A stretch of 49,811 bases of DNA from Spirochaetia bacterium. GTDB taxonomy: Bacteria; Spirochaetota; Spirochaetia; DAHUYW01. Position 1 is the stretch's first letter. Each line of letters opens with the position of its first letter. Both the position numbers and the translations under genes were made by a program. Below the pieces are notes generated by a model that was not told the DNA's origin, did not search any database, and worked only from the letters and a program-made list of their open reading frames with translations. This document shows positions 34,796-44,466 of this stretch, piece by piece. Location: contig JASHNV010000061.1 of assembly GCA_030041455.1 (NCBI GenBank), positions 1-49,811 on the forward strand, written 5' to 3'.

Positions 34796-37135
34796 TCAAA
34801 AGGCCTGTTCTATCACGTCGTCCATGGTCTCGACCGGGTGGAAGGCGATTCCCTTCTTCACGCGCTCGGGGATCTCCTCGAGGTCCCTCACGTTCTGCTT
34901 CGGAATGATGATCGTCTTCAGCCCGTAGCGGCGCGCGGCGATCGTCTTTTCCTTCAGGCCGCCGATCGGCAGCACGTTGCCGGCGAGCGAGAGCTCGCCG
35001 GTCATCGCGAGGTCCTTCCTCACCGTTCGCGACGTCGCAAGGGAGAACAGGCAGCAGGCCATCGTGATGCCGGCCGAGGGTCCGTCCTTCGGCGTCGCCC
35101 CCGCCGGGATGTGGAGGTGGATCTGGTTCTCGTCGAAGAACTTCCGATCCACGCCGAAGCGGTCGGCGATGTGGCGGACGTAGGAGTAGGCGATGTTCGC
35201 GGACTCCTGCATCACCTGCCCCATCTGGCCGGTCAGGCGGAACCCTTCCTTCCCGGGATTGGAGACCGACTCGATCACGAGGACCTCGCCGCCGAAGTTG
35301 GTGTAGGCGAGGCCGACGGTCATGCCCGCCTTGAGCTTCCAGCGCGTCTCGTCGTCTCGGAAGAGGCGCTGGCCGAGATACTTCGACAGCCGCTCCGGTC
35401 CGACGGTGGTGGCGCCCTTCAGCTTGCCGCTCACGATCTCCATCGCGATCTTGCGGTGGATCTTGTCGAGCGCCTTCTCGAAGCTCCGCATGCCCGCCTC
35501 GCGCGCGTAGCCGTCCGCGATGGCGACGAGCGTCGCTTTCGGGTACCTCACCCGGCTCTTTTTCAGGCCGGAGCGCTGGAGGGACTTCGGGATGAGGTAC
35601 TTCCGCGCGATCGCGATCTTCTCCTCGTCGATGTATCCCGACAGGTGGATGATCTCCATGCGGTCGAGGAGCGGCTGCGGCACGGTCTCGGTCGTATTGG
35701 CGGTCGCGATGAAAAGCACCTGCGATATGTCGAAGGGAAGGTCGAGGTAGTTATCGCGAAACGCGACGTTCTGCTCGGGATCGAGCACCTCGAGGAGCGC
35801 CGAGGAGGGATCGCCTTGGAAGGAGACGCCCATTTTGTCGATCTCGTCGATCATGAAGACCGGGTCCTTCGTCTTCACGATCCGCAGGCCCTGGATGATC
35901 TTGCCGGGCATGGCGCCGACGTAGGTCCTCCGGTGGCCCTTGATCTCCGCCTCGTCGCGCATGCCGCCCACCGAGAAGCGGAAGAACTTCTTCCCCAAGG
36001 CGCTCGCGATCGAGTGGCCGATCGAGGTCTTGCCGACCCCCGGGGGGCCGACGAGGCAGAGGATCGACCCCTTCGTGTCCTCGCGGAGCTTCCGGACCGC
36101 GAGGAACTCGAGGATCCGCTCCTTCACGTCCTCGAGGCCGTAGTGGTCCGAATCGAGAACCTTCCGCGCCTCCTTCATGTCGAAGGACTCGCCCTCGGGA
36201 TCCTTCCACGGGAGGCTCATGATCGTGTCGAGGTAGTTCCGGGTGACGACGAACTCCGAGGCGTTCGGATCCATGAGCGAGAACTTCTCGAGCTCGGTCT
36301 CCACCTGCTCCTTGACCTCCCCCGTGAGGGCGAGCTTCTCGACCGCAGTCTTGAACCGCTGATACTCGCTTGACTTCGAGTCGGTCGGCATCCCGAGCTC
36401 CTGCTTGATCGCCTTGAGCTCTTCCTTGAGGAAGTACTCGCGCTGGCTCTTCTCGATCTTCTCGTTGATCTGCGTCTGGATCCGCTTCTGGATCTTCAGG
36501 AGCTCCTGCTCCTTCTTGATGAAGATGAGGACCTGCTCCATCCGTTCGCGCACGTTGACGGTCTCGAGAATCTTCTGCTGCGTGACCCGGTCGAGGTTGA
36601 GAATCGACGTGATGAAATCGGCGATCTTGCCGGGCTGGTCGATGTTCACCATGTTGAGCCGCATCTCCTCGGAGAACAGGGGATTGCCCTCGGAGATGTT
36701 CTTCATCTCGGAGATGAGGGACCGGGTGAGCGCCTTGACCTCCACCGTGTCGCCCTCGACGTCCTCGATGTACTCGATCGCGGCGGTGATGGGCGTCTCC
36801 TCCTTCAGGAACTTCTTCACCCGGAAGCGCTTGAGCGTCGAGATGAAGATGTTCATGCCCCCGTCGGGGAGGTTGATCTTGCGGACGATCTTCGCGATCG
36901 TGCCGACCTTGTAGAGATCCTCCGCCTTCGCGCTCGTCGGCTCCTCGGTGCGGATGAGGCTCAGCCCGATCATGTTGTCGCCCTGCAGCGCGAGATCGAC
37001 GACCTGAACGTCCTCCTGCGAGTTGACGACCATCGGCGTGAAGATTCCCGGGAAGATGGGCTTCCCCTGGAGCGGAATGATGAGCAGCTTGCTCGGCAGC
37101 AGAAGCTCCGCCGGTACGATTTCCTTGTCCGACAT
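34796..37135 (-). CDS. lon: ATP-dependent protease Lon
   Basis: 779 residues. N-terminal substrate domain ([19 protein letters not shown]), coiled coil region ([17 protein letters not shown]), AAA domain with GPPGVGKTS and MIDEIDKM, and a protease domain with the catalytic Ser in KDGPSAG and Lys in [10 protein letters not shown]. Degrades unfolded and regulatory proteins. ATG 37135 was chosen because AAAGGAGAG lies just upstream; a longer frame to 37207 would add 24 basic residues that overlap the promoter. No clear terminator in the 6 bases to ilvD. Confidence 0.97.
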   Translation of the reverse strand: MSDKEIVPAELLLPSKLLIIPLQGKPIFPGIFTPMVVNSQEDVQVVDLALQGDNMIGLSLIRTEEPTSAKAEDLYKVGTIAKIVRKINLPDGGMNIFISTLKRFRVKKFLKEETPITAAIEYIEDVEGDTVEVKALTRSLISEMKNISEGNPLFSEEMRLNMVNIDQPGKIADFITSILNLDRVTQQKILETVNVRERMEQVLIFIKKEQELLKIQKRIQTQINEKIEKSQREYFLKEELKAIKQELGMPTDSKSSEYQRFKTAVEKLALTGEVKEQVETELEKFSLMDPNASEFVVTRNYLDTIMSLPWKDPEGESFDMKEARKVLDSDHYGLEDVKERILEFLAVRKLREDTKGSILCLVGPPGVGKTSIGHSIASALGKKFFRFSVGGMRDEAEIKGHRRTYVGAMPGKIIQGLRIVKTKDPVFMIDEIDKMGVSFQGDPSSALLEVLDPEQNVAFRDNYLDLPFDISQVLFIATANTTETVPQPLLDRMEIIHLSGYIDEEKIAIARKYLIPKSLQRSGLKKSRVRYPKATLVAIADGYAREAGMRSFEKALDKIHRKIAMEIVSGKLKGATTVGPERLSKYLGQRLFRDDETRWKLKAGMTVGLAYTNFGGEVLVIESVSNPGKEGFRLTGQMGQVMQESANIAYSYVRHIADRFGVDRKFFDENQIHLHIPAGATPKDGPSAGITMACCLFSLATSRTVRKDLAMTGELSLAGNVLPIGGLKEKTIAARRYGLKTIIIPKQNVRDLEEIPERVKKGIAFHPVETMDDVIEQAF

Positions 37136-37188
37136 GGCTCTCCTTTGCGATCGACGGGACGACCGGAGCTCCTCTCGGCGATCGAGCA

Positions 37189-37217
37189 AAGGTACCGTCA
37201 AAATCACCCCTTTTCAA
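37189..37217 (-). promoter_or_regulatory. lon promoter TTGAAA-N17-TACCTT
   Basis: On the minus strand TTGAAA (37217-37212), 17 bases, TACCTT (37194-37189). The start site would be near 37182 and give a leader of about 47 bases with the Shine-Dalgarno AAAGGAGAG. No HrcA CIRCE element is seen. Confidence 0.6.
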
Positions 37218-37275
37218 TCCGTCCGTTCGGCCGGGTCCCCGGCGAGGACGCCTGGGTAGCCGGCGGCGTTCCTGG

Positions 37276-37281
37276 TATGAT
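37276..37281 (+). promoter_or_regulatory. -10 box TATGAT five bases before recO ATG
   Basis: TATGAT ends at 37281 and ATG begins at 37287, with no Shine-Dalgarno. This is the same geometry as the FtsB-like gene. No convincing -35 is visible. Confidence 0.4.
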
Positions 37282-37286
37282 GCGTC

Positions 37287-38057
37287 ATGAGCCGGAACTT
37301 GGTCGTCGAGGCAATCGTGCTCAAAGCCGACAGGCTCCAGGAGTTTCACAAGAGCGTCACGCTGCTCTGCGCCGAGCTCGGAATCATCCGGGGCGTCGCG
37401 CACGGCGTCTACCTGGGAAAGGGCAAGCTCGGAAGCGCGAGCGACCCCTTCGCCTGCTCGAGGACCTACCTCTACTACAATCCCGTGAAACGGAGCTACA
37501 AGATCACCGAGATGGAGCCGCTCGACCTCTTCGCCGAGCTCCGCGCCGACCTCGACCGGTTCTACAATGCCTCCCTCATGGCCGAGGTGATTCTGAAATC
37601 CTTCGGCGGGGGAGGGCCCGAGAGCACCGGTCGGTGCTACGACCTCCTGAAGGAGGCGCTCGCCGCGCTCGACCGCGGCGCCGAGACGACGCGAGTCCGC
37701 GTTCAGTTCCTCTGGCGCTTCGTGGGGCAGCTCGGCTTCATGCCGAGCCTCGAGAGGTGCGAGTCGTGCGGCAGGTCGGGCCGCGAAGCCGCCGGCCTCG
37801 TCTACCGGGTCTCCGAGGGCGACTTCGTCTGCGAGGCGTGCGCGCGCTCCGCGCCGGATTCTCCGCGAGGCGCGACGATTCCCCTCTCCGCGGAGGCCGC
37901 GCGCTACCTGCTCCTTTCGTCCGCCATGGGCCTCCCCGAGGCGGTCGCGGTCGACGTGGACCCGGGATCCATGCGCGGCCTCGTGAGGGTTCTCCACACC
38001 CTCATCCAGGAAATCGTCGAGGCGCCGATTCAGACGCTCAAGGCCGGCATCCTGTGA
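37287..38057 (+). CDS. recO: DNA repair protein RecO
   Basis: 256 residues. N-terminal OB-like domain (VVEAIVLKADRLQEFHKSVTLL, GVYLGKGKLGSASDPF) and a C-terminal helical part with a zinc motif ESCG-x17-20-CEAC. It helps RecA load on gapped DNA with RecF and RecR. Weak similarity is normal for this family, but the start, zinc Cys pairs and length fit. Overlaps thpR by 4 bases. Confidence 0.85.
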   Translation: MSRNLVVEAIVLKADRLQEFHKSVTLLCAELGIIRGVAHGVYLGKGKLGSASDPFACSRTYLYYNPVKRSYKITEMEPLDLFAELRADLDRFYNASLMAEVILKSFGGGGPESTGRCYDLLKEALAALDRGAETTRVRVQFLWRFVGQLGFMPSLERCESCGRSGREAAGLVYRVSEGDFVCEACARSAPDSPRGATIPLSAEAARYLLLSSAMGLPEAVAVDVDPGSMRGLVRVLHTLIQEIVEAPIQTLKAGIL

Positions 38058-38599
38058 GAGCCTTCGTCGCCCTTCCCCTTCCGCCCGCCGTTCAGGCGGC
38101 GCTCTGGCGGTCCCTCGGGAGCCTCCGCGCCGCGACCCGCGGCGTGAGGTGGGTCGAGCCCGAGCTCATGCACCTCACTCTGCTCTTTTTCGGGACGATC
38201 GGCCCGGAGCGGGCGGACCTCGCGGTCGCGCGTCTCGCCGACCCGTCGCTCCGCCGCGGGCCCCTAGCCGCCCGCCTCGCGGGGCTCGGAGGCTTCCCCG
38301 GGCGCGGCTCTCCGCGGGTGCTCTTCGCGAGCCTCGCCGAGGGCGGCGCGGAATGCGGCGAGTACCGCGAACGGCTGAAAGCGCGTCTCGACGACGTCGT
38401 CCGGTCGGACGATCGGCCCTTCGCGCCCCACCTCACGATAGGGCGGGCGAAGGAGAGGCTCCGCGGATTGGAGCTCGACAGCTTCCCCATCGACTCCGGC
38501 GTCTTCACGATCGATCGATGCGCGCTCTACGAATCCCTGCTCGGCGGCGGGGGGCCCCGCTACCGCGAGGTCGCCTCCGTGGAGTTCCGCGACAGGTAG
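38054..38599 (+). CDS. thpR: RNA 2',3'-cyclic phosphodiesterase (ThpR/LigT)
   Basis: 181 residues with the two HxTx motifs of the 2H phosphoesterases, HLTL and HLTI, about 85 residues apart. MRAFVALPLP at the start and WVEPELMHLTLLFFG are typical. It opens 2',3'-cyclic phosphates on RNA; cellular role uncertain. It begins at the GTG of GTGA (38054) overlapping recO. Confidence 0.9.
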   Translation: MRAFVALPLPPAVQAALWRSLGSLRAATRGVRWVEPELMHLTLLFFGTIGPERADLAVARLADPSLRRGPLAARLAGLGGFPGRGSPRVLFASLAEGGAECGEYRERLKARLDDVVRSDDRPFAPHLTIGRAKERLRGLELDSFPIDSGVFTIDRCALYESLLGGGGPRYREVASVEFRDR

Positions 38600-38634
38600 A
38601 CAGCGGCCGGGATTTCGTGTAGACAAAAGGCCGA

Positions 38635-40746
38635 ATGGTCTGGCGTAAGAGAGAGTTGGACACCGCGCTCGTCAAGGAGATCGCCGCGCGCTACGGGACG
38701 GATCTCCTCACGGCGTCCGTGCTCGCGAGGCGCGGCGTCACGGCGCCCGAGGAAATCCGCTTCTACCTCGAGTCGGACCTCCGCTTCCTGCACAACCCCT
38801 TCCTGTTCAACACGATGGAGGACGCCGTCGATCGAATCATGGACGCCGCCGAAGAGGGCGAGCGCGTGAAGATCTACGGCGACCGGGACGTCGACGGCAT
38901 CACCTCGACCGTTCTTCTCCAGGGAGCGCTCCAGAGCGTCGGCGTGAGCGCGGAATGGTCCCTGCCGGGCGGCGACGATCCCTACGGCCTCACGATGAAG
39001 GCGGTCGACGAGTTCGCGGCCAAGGACGGATCCCTCATCGTGACCGTCGACTGCGGCATTTCCAACGTCCGCGAAATCGACCACGCCGCCGAGCTCGGAA
39101 TCGACGCGATCGTGATCGACCACCACAATCCGCCCGAGGAGCTTCCGCGCGCGGTCGCGATCGTCAACCCGAAAGTGAGCGGCTGCGGCTACCCGTTCCG
39201 CGATCTCGCAGGCTGCGGGGTCGTCTCGAAAGTCGTCTGGGCCCTGATGTTCGCCGGAACCGAGCTCTACAAGCAATCCCTCTGCCTGCTCAACGCCCGC
39301 CCGGCCAACGACACCTATGTCGTCGAGGCGGTGAAGCTGCGGAACCTCGTCGAGGAATCGAGGCTCACCGAGACCCTCGCCCCCGGGATCACGAGGATCG
39401 ACCAGACCCGCCTCGTGGATTACCTTTCAGGCTGCCAGATCCTCGTCTACGACGCCCAGGCGACGAAACGGACGCTTCGCGCGCTCTTCGGCGACGGCGT
39501 GGAGTTCAATCTCCTCGACGCGGCTCCCGAGATCGGGAAGGCCTTCCCGCCCTTCGCGGGCAAGAGCATCCTCAAGATTCGCGAGGAGACCGGCGCGGGC
39601 CGCTACGAGCGGAGCGCTCCCGGAGAGCTCGACGTCTTCGCGAATCTCTACGTGGACTTCGTGCTCGCGAGCCTGCCGTCGCTCGCCTCCAAGTTCCGCG
39701 AGCATCTCGACCTCGTAGCGCTCGGCACCCTCGCCGACCTCATGCCGCTTCGCAACGAGAACCGCATCCTCGTGCGCAACGGCATGGAGGTGCTGAACTC
39801 CACCGGCCGGAAGGGTCTCCAGGAGCTCATCGTCGAGCAAAATCTCTCGGGCAAGCGGCTGAGCACCGCCGACGTCGGCTGGCAGATCTCGCCGGTCATC
39901 AACTCGACGGGCCGCATGGGGGTGCCGGACAAGGCGGCCGAGCTCCTCCTCACCGAGAACCCGTCGCGGCGGCGCGAGCTCGTCGAGACGGTCTCGGGTC
40001 TGAACCGGGAGCGAAAGAAGCTCGGCGACGCGGCGTGGGAAAAGATCCTGCCGAGCGCGAAGAAGAGCTTCGAAGCGCTTGACGGAAAGCTCGTCATGGT
40101 CGCGGATCGGGAGATGCATCGCGGCATCACCGGCGTGATCGCCGCGAGGCTCGTGAATTATTTCAACGCTCCCGCGATGGTCGTCGCCTTCCTCCAGGAC
40201 AAGGCGGTCGGCTCCCTGCGGAGCGTAGCGGGCTTCAACGTGAACGAGTTTCTCGAGAAGAGCGCCGACCTTTTCATCGACTACGGCGGCCACGACTTCG
40301 CCGCCGGCTTCAGCATCACGCCCGAGAACTACGACGAGTTCGCCCGGAGGGTGCCCGGGCTCGTCGAGGAGATCGAGGCGCGCCGGACGCCCGAGACCTC
40401 CCTCGACATCGACGCCGAGCTCCCGCAGCGCTACATGACCCCCGAGCTCAACGCGCTGGTAGAGCGCTTCGAGCCGTACGGAGAGGGGAGCCCGCCCCTC
40501 GTCTTCCTCGCCCGCGCGATGCTCATCGCGGGTCTCGATCTCGTCGGCAAGCGCGAGCAGTCCCACGTGAAGCTTCTCCTCGATTCCGGCAGCTACAAGT
40601 GGCCGGCGGTCTACTGGAACGCCGCCGAGCGGGCCGGGCGGGATTTCGCGCTCGGCGACAGGGTCGACGTCGTCTTCAGGCTCGGGCGGAACTACTACCA
40701 GAATCGCGAGAGCCTCCAGCTCACCATCCTGGACCTGAAGCGGTGA
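38635..40746 (+). CDS. recJ: single-stranded-DNA exonuclease RecJ
   Basis: 703 residues, longer than E. coli RecJ (577). The DHH motifs are present: YGDRDVDGITS (81-91; the spaced Asp ligands D83, D85 and D87 are kept although Tyr is Arg), VDCGISN, VIDHHNPP, the later VALGTLADLMPL, and GGHDFAAGFS in the DHHA1 domain. The extra length is mostly between the DHH and VALGT motifs (about 130 residues, GYPFRDLAGCG to SKFREHLD), as in other spirochaetes. It degrades ssDNA 5' to 3' in RecFOR repair, beside recO. AAAAGG before ATG 38635 is a short Shine-Dalgarno. Confidence 0.92.
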   Translation: MVWRKRELDTALVKEIAARYGTDLLTASVLARRGVTAPEEIRFYLESDLRFLHNPFLFNTMEDAVDRIMDAAEEGERVKIYGDRDVDGITSTVLLQGALQSVGVSAEWSLPGGDDPYGLTMKAVDEFAAKDGSLIVTVDCGISNVREIDHAAELGIDAIVIDHHNPPEELPRAVAIVNPKVSGCGYPFRDLAGCGVVSKVVWALMFAGTELYKQSLCLLNARPANDTYVVEAVKLRNLVEESRLTETLAPGITRIDQTRLVDYLSGCQILVYDAQATKRTLRALFGDGVEFNLLDAAPEIGKAFPPFAGKSILKIREETGAGRYERSAPGELDVFANLYVDFVLASLPSLASKFREHLDLVALGTLADLMPLRNENRILVRNGMEVLNSTGRKGLQELIVEQNLSGKRLSTADVGWQISPVINSTGRMGVPDKAAELLLTENPSRRRELVETVSGLNRERKKLGDAAWEKILPSAKKSFEALDGKLVMVADREMHRGITGVIAARLVNYFNAPAMVVAFLQDKAVGSLRSVAGFNVNEFLEKSADLFIDYGGHDFAAGFSITPENYDEFARRVPGLVEEIEARRTPETSLDIDAELPQRYMTPELNALVERFEPYGEGSPPLVFLARAMLIAGLDLVGKREQSHVKLLLDSGSYKWPAVYWNAAERAGRDFALGDRVDVVFRLGRNYYQNRESLQLTILDLKR

Positions 40747-41693
40747 AGCGAGCCGGAATCCGCGCGCTCGTCGTCGCGCTCGCGCTCGCCTGCGCGGAGA
40801 GCGCGGCGGGAGAGCCGCAGGTCTCCGCGCCGCGCTCGGCGGCCCCCGGATCGCCGCTTGCCTGCGAGATCGACGACTCGGCGGATATCACGGGGGCGTA
40901 TGGGGTCCTCTCGGGCGCAGGCGGCACGAGACTCTCCGAGGCACGCGCCTTCCCGCTCGCCCTCCCCGGAGGCCGCGTCGGCTGGGTCGTTCTGCTCGCG
41001 GTTCCGAATACGCTCTCGCCGGGCGCCTACGATCTTCGCTTCGGCGTCAGGGAGCCGCGCGGCGTCGTTCGGATCGCGAGGACGTTGGACGTCCTTCCGC
41101 GCACCTTCGTCCACGAGACGATCCGTCTGAACGGGTCCCTCACCGCCCTCATCGAGAGGTACGACCCCGTGAAGGCGGCCCAGGCGCGGCAGCTCGCGGG
41201 CATTCTCGCCGCGTTCAATCCCGGGGACGTCTACGACGCCGGGCCGTTCGCGCTCCCGGTCGCGAACTTCGTGGAGACGGCCCACTTCGGGGATCGGCGC
41301 ACGTACCTCTTCGACGACGGGAAGACCCTGCCCGACATCCACGAGGGCGTCGACCTCGCCGTCCCGCTCGGAACGCCCGTGCGCGCGGCGGGCGCCGGGA
41401 AAGTCGCGTTCGCAGGCGACTGGATCGTGACCGGCAACACCGTCGTGATCGAGCACCTTCCCGGTTTCTATACGCTCTACTTTCACCTGAGCCGACTGCT
41501 CGTCGCGACCGGCGCCATGGTCTCCCGGGGCGAGGAGATCGGGCTCGTGGGCCAGACCGGGCTTGCGACCGGCCCGCACGTTCACTGGGAGGCGAGGATC
41601 CAGGGCGTGGCGGTCGACCCGAGGCTTCTCCTTGAGGCGCCTCTCATTGACAAAAGCGCCATGCTGGGTAGAATGGAGACACAATCGCCGTAA
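40743..41693 (+). CDS. exported M23-family peptidase
   Basis: 316 residues. Signal peptide ([19 protein letters not shown]), beta-rich middle, then a LytM/M23 domain with zinc ligands H200 and D204 (HEGVDLA) and H279/H281 ([10 protein letters not shown]). Should cut peptidoglycan cross-bridges or act as an activator of amidases. The full HxxxD and HxH set suggests activity. GTG of GTGA at 40743 couples it to recJ. Confidence 0.9.
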   Translation: MKRAGIRALVVALALACAESAAGEPQVSAPRSAAPGSPLACEIDDSADITGAYGVLSGAGGTRLSEARAFPLALPGGRVGWVVLLAVPNTLSPGAYDLRFGVREPRGVVRIARTLDVLPRTFVHETIRLNGSLTALIERYDPVKAAQARQLAGILAAFNPGDVYDAGPFALPVANFVETAHFGDRRTYLFDDGKTLPDIHEGVDLAVPLGTPVRAAGAGKVAFAGDWIVTGNTVVIEHLPGFYTLYFHLSRLLVATGAMVSRGEEIGLVGQTGLATGPHVHWEARIQGVAVDPRLLLEAPLIDKSAMLGRMETQSP

Positions 41694-41696
41694 GAG

Positions 41697-41704
41697 GGAG
41701 GTGA
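41697..41704 (+). promoter_or_regulatory. strong Shine-Dalgarno that decides the rpsU start
   Basis: GGAGGTGA is an 8-base exact match to the anti-Shine-Dalgarno. It lies 5 bases before ATC 41710. The in-frame GTG 41701 sits inside this element and so cannot use it. Confidence 0.75.
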
Positions 41705-41709
41705 GGACA

Positions 41710-41919
41710 ATCGCGTACGTAAGGATCGACGATGGCGAGCCGCTTGAGAAAGCGCTCAAGCGCTTCAAGCGCATGGTTGAGAAGGAAGGGATCATCCGCG
41801 AGTGGAAGAAGCGCGAGTACTTCGAGAAGCCGTCCACCGTCAAGAACAGAAAGCGAAAGGCGCTTGAGCGAAAGCAGCTGAAAAAGCTCCGGAAGATCCA
41901 GGCTTTGAAGAGCTACTGA
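41710..41919 (+). CDS. rpsU: 30S ribosomal protein S21, probable ATC start
   Basis: 69 residues, (M)[20 protein letters not shown] to the Lys/Arg-rich helical tail. S21 helps mRNA base-pair with 16S rRNA during initiation. Family proteins start one residue before AYV/AxV, exactly at ATC 41710, and the ideal Shine-Dalgarno is spaced for it. GTG 41701 would add VRT and lacks a free ribosome site; other in-frame ATG/GTG/TTG codons lie far upstream in the M23 gene or inside S21. An ATC start is rare, and S21 synthesis itself may be tuned by it. Followed by a clear terminator. Confidence 0.85.
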   Translation: MAYVRIDDGEPLEKALKRFKRMVEKEGIIREWKKREYFEKPSTVKNRKRKALERKQLKKLRKIQALKSY

Positions 41920-41985
41920 GCCCGGCGGCTCAAGGCGAACGAGATCACGGAAGCCGGCGCCACGGTCGGCGGCGCCGAGAAGCGG

Positions 41986-42008
41986 GCCTCCTGCGGGGGG
42001 CTTTTTTA
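41986..42008 (+). terminator. intrinsic terminator after rpsU
   Basis: Stem GCCTCC/GGGGGC (41986-41991 with 41996-42001, one G-T pair), 4-base loop, then TTTTTTATT. It closes the recO-thpR-recJ-M23-rpsU transcription unit. The rest of 41920-42182 (263 bases) has no gene. Confidence 0.85.
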
Positions 42009-42128
42009 TTGCGCTCCGCCGCGGAGCGGCGGCGAGCGCGCGATTCCCCCGCCCGGGGGAGGCACTCCTCGATCGCGCTCCGCCGCTTTCGAGCTCGGAG
42101 CGGCGCGAGCAGCCCTTTCGAACCCCCC

Positions 42129-42157
42129 TTCCGAATCGGCGAGGAAATCGGTAGTAT
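42129..42157 (+). promoter_or_regulatory. possible serC promoter TTCCGA-N17-TAGTAT
   Basis: TTCCGA (42129-42134), 17 bases, TAGTAT (42152-42157), about 25 bases before serC. Weak, but the only candidate in the gap after the terminator. Confidence 0.3.
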
Positions 42158-42182
42158 CGGAGCCGACACATGCGGAGGGTCC

Positions 42183-43262
42183 ATGTCAAGAAAGCTTAAC
42201 TTCAACCCGGGTCCGGCGGCCATGCCCCTGTCGGTGCTCGAGACGATCAAGGAAAACATCGTCGATTTTCACGGAATCGGCATGTCGCTGCTCGAGACGA
42301 GCCATCGGAGCAAGGACTACGAGAGCGTGCAGGACCGGGCGGTCGCGCTCCTGAAGGAGCTCCTCGCGATACCCGACGGGTACAAGATCGTCCTCCTCGG
42401 CGGCGGCGCGACGCTTCAGTTCGCGATGGTGCCGCTCAACTACCTGCGCGAGGGCGCCTCGTGCGACATCGCGCTGAGCGGATCCTGGGCGCAGCGCGCC
42501 TACGAGGACGCGAAGAAGATCGGCAAGGTGAACCTCGTCTTCGACGGCAGCGCCTCGAAGTTCACGACCCTTCCCGACAGCCTCTCGCCCACGAAGGGAG
42601 CGGCCTACCTCCACCTCACGTCGAACGAGACGATCGGAGGCGTGCAGTGGCAGGCCTTTCCCGACACGGGAAGCGTCCCGCTCGTCGCCGACATGTCGAG
42701 CGACCTCCTGAGCCGGCCCGTGCCGGTCGAAAAGTTCGGGCTGATCTACGCAGGGGCGCAGAAAAACCTCGGTCCGGCAGGCGTGACCGTCGTCGTCATC
42801 CGGGACGATCTCGTCGCGCGCTCCCCGGACAGCCTTCCGGTCTATTTGAGCTACAAGACCCACGTGGAGCACAAGTCCCTCTACAACACGCCGCCTGAGT
42901 TCGCGGTCTGGGCCATGATGCTCGTCCTCGAGTGGGTGAAGGAGCAGGGAGGCGCCGCGGCGCTCAAGGAGGTGAACGAGAAGAAGGCGGCGGCGCTCTA
43001 CGGAGCGATCGACGAGAGCGGCGGATTCTATCGCTGCCCGGTCGACCGGCGCTACCGCTCGAGGATGAACGTCGTGTGGCGCCTTCCGAGCGAGGAGCTC
43101 GAAGGCCGTTTCCTGGGCGAGGCGACCGCCTCGGGAATGGTCGGGCTGAAGGGGCACCGGAGCGTGGGAGGTATCCGCGCCTCGATCTACAACGCGACGA
43201 GCCTGTCCGACGCGAAGGCTCTCGCCGATTTCATGCGAAGCTTCGCCGCGAAGAACGGATGA
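42183..43262 (+). CDS. serC: phosphoserine aminotransferase
   Basis: 359 residues of the class V aminotransferase fold. Starts RKLNFNPGPAAMP, has GGGATLQFAMVPLN, and the PLP Lys is K194 in YAGAQKNLGPAG. It moves an amino group from glutamate to 3-phosphohydroxypyruvate in serine synthesis, and usually also serves pyridoxal phosphate synthesis. GGAGG lies 5 bases before ATG 42183. It opens the serine/glycine block; serA and serB are not in the window. Confidence 0.96.
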   Translation: MSRKLNFNPGPAAMPLSVLETIKENIVDFHGIGMSLLETSHRSKDYESVQDRAVALLKELLAIPDGYKIVLLGGGATLQFAMVPLNYLREGASCDIALSGSWAQRAYEDAKKIGKVNLVFDGSASKFTTLPDSLSPTKGAAYLHLTSNETIGGVQWQAFPDTGSVPLVADMSSDLLSRPVPVEKFGLIYAGAQKNLGPAGVTVVVIRDDLVARSPDSLPVYLSYKTHVEHKSLYNTPPEFAVWAMMLVLEWVKEQGGAAALKEVNEKKAAALYGAIDESGGFYRCPVDRRYRSRMNVVWRLPSEELEGRFLGEATASGMVGLKGHRSVGGIRASIYNATSLSDAKALADFMRSFAAKNG

Positions 43263-43353
43263 GGCGCGACACGAGCGCCGCGCTCGGGCGGCCGTCACAC
43301 GGCGCGGCGCTCCGCGGGGCGCCGGGTCCCGCGGAGGCGGGGAGGGCCTGAGC

Positions 43354-44466
43354 GTGCGCCGAACGCCGCTGTACGAGGCCTACCGGGATAGTCCGGGCGT
43401 GAGGATGACCGAGTTCGGCGGCTGGCAGATGCCGCTGTGCTTCGAGAGCGGCATCATCGCCGAGCACCTCGCCGTGCGCGAGGGCGCCGGTCTTTTCGAC
43501 GTCTCGCACATGGGCGAGCTCTGGTTCGAGGGCGCGGGGAGCCTCGAGCTTCTCGACTGGCTCGTGACCAACGACGTGAGGGGCATGGAGGTCTGCCAGG
43601 CGCTCTACAGCCCGATGTGCGCCGAGGACGGCGGGACCATCGACGATCTCGTCGTCTATCGCCTCGATCGCGAGAAGTTTCTCGTCGTGGTCAACGCCGC
43701 GCGGACCGCGATCGATTTCGCGTGGATGAGCAGGGAGAACCCGTGGATCGGCTCAAGCGGCTCGCCGCCCCGGGTGAGCGACCGGTCGGAGGCGATCGCG
43801 CTTCTCGCCCTCCAGGGCCCGTCCGCCGCGGGGCTCCTCCAGCCGCTCGTCGACGTCAACCTTGCCGCCCTCGGGCGCTTTCGCTTCGCCGCGGGCGCGA
43901 CCGTCGTCGGCAAGCGCGCGCTCGTCTCCCGCACCGGCTACACGGGGGAGGACGGCTTCGAGCTCTTCGTCGACCGCGCCGACGCGCGCGCGGTGTGGGA
44001 GGGGCTCCTGCGCTCGGAGGCGGGGGCGACGCCGTGCGGCCTCGGCGCGCGGGACACCTTGCGGATCGAGGCGCGGCTTCCGCTCTACGGCCAGGAGCTT
44101 TCCGAGGAGATCAGTCCGCTTGAGGCGGGGTTGAAGGCGTTCGTGAAGCTCGACAAGCCTGACTTCTGCGGGAAGCAGGCTCTCGCGCGGGAGCGAGAGC
44201 GCGGTTCGCGGAGGGCTCTGCGCGGCTTCCAGATGGTCGACCGCGGGGTCGCACGCCACGGCCATCGCGTCTCCCGAGCGGGGAGGGTCATCGGGGAGGT
44301 CACGAGCGGAACGAAGTCCCCGTCGCTCGGCGCCTTCATCGGGCTCGCGCTCCTCGAGGCGGGAAGCGCCGGGATCGGCGACGAGGTCACCGTCTCGACG
44401 GCGCCCGAGAAGCGGGCGCGGATCGTGCCCACGCCGTTTTATCGACGGATCGGAGGGGAGAGATGA
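43354..44466 (+). CDS. gcvT: glycine cleavage T-protein (aminomethyltransferase)
   Basis: 370 residues with the folate-binding fold: GVRMTEFGGWQMPL, FDVSHMGELWFEG, VSRTGYTGEDGFELF, and C-terminal FIGLALLEAG. It passes the methylene group from lipoyl-H protein to tetrahydrofolate and releases ammonia. GTG 43354 follows GGGGAGGG. The 91-base gap after serC shows no glycine riboswitch and no promoter. Overlaps gcvH by 4 bases (ATGA). Confidence 0.95.
   Translation: MRRTPLYEAYRDSPGVRMTEFGGWQMPLCFESGIIAEHLAVREGAGLFDVSHMGELWFEGAGSLELLDWLVTNDVRGMEVCQALYSPMCAEDGGTIDDLVVYRLDREKFLVVVNAARTAIDFAWMSRENPWIGSSGSPPRVSDRSEAIALLALQGPSAAGLLQPLVDVNLAALGRFRFAAGATVVGKRALVSRTGYTGEDGFELFVDRADARAVWEGLLRSEAGATPCGLGARDTLRIEARLPLYGQELSEEISPLEAGLKAFVKLDKPDFCGKQALARERERGSRRALRGFQMVDRGVARHGHRVSRAGRVIGEVTSGTKSPSLGAFIGLALLEAGSAGIGDEVTVSTAPEKRARIVPTPFYRRIGGER

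Noticed and set aside
35751-37997. 748-codon frame on the same strand as lon, shifted
   Set aside because: Composition is Arg/Gly/Pro-rich shadow; lon covers the region in full with all motifs.
38875-38905. RecJ motif YGDRDVDG as a broken active site
   Set aside because: Only the Tyr between the Asp residues is changed; metal ligands D83, D85 and D87 remain, so activity is expected.
43263-43353. Glycine riboswitch before gcvT
   Set aside because: The gap is only 91 bases, and I see none of the conserved GGAGAG or GCACCGG-type blocks.
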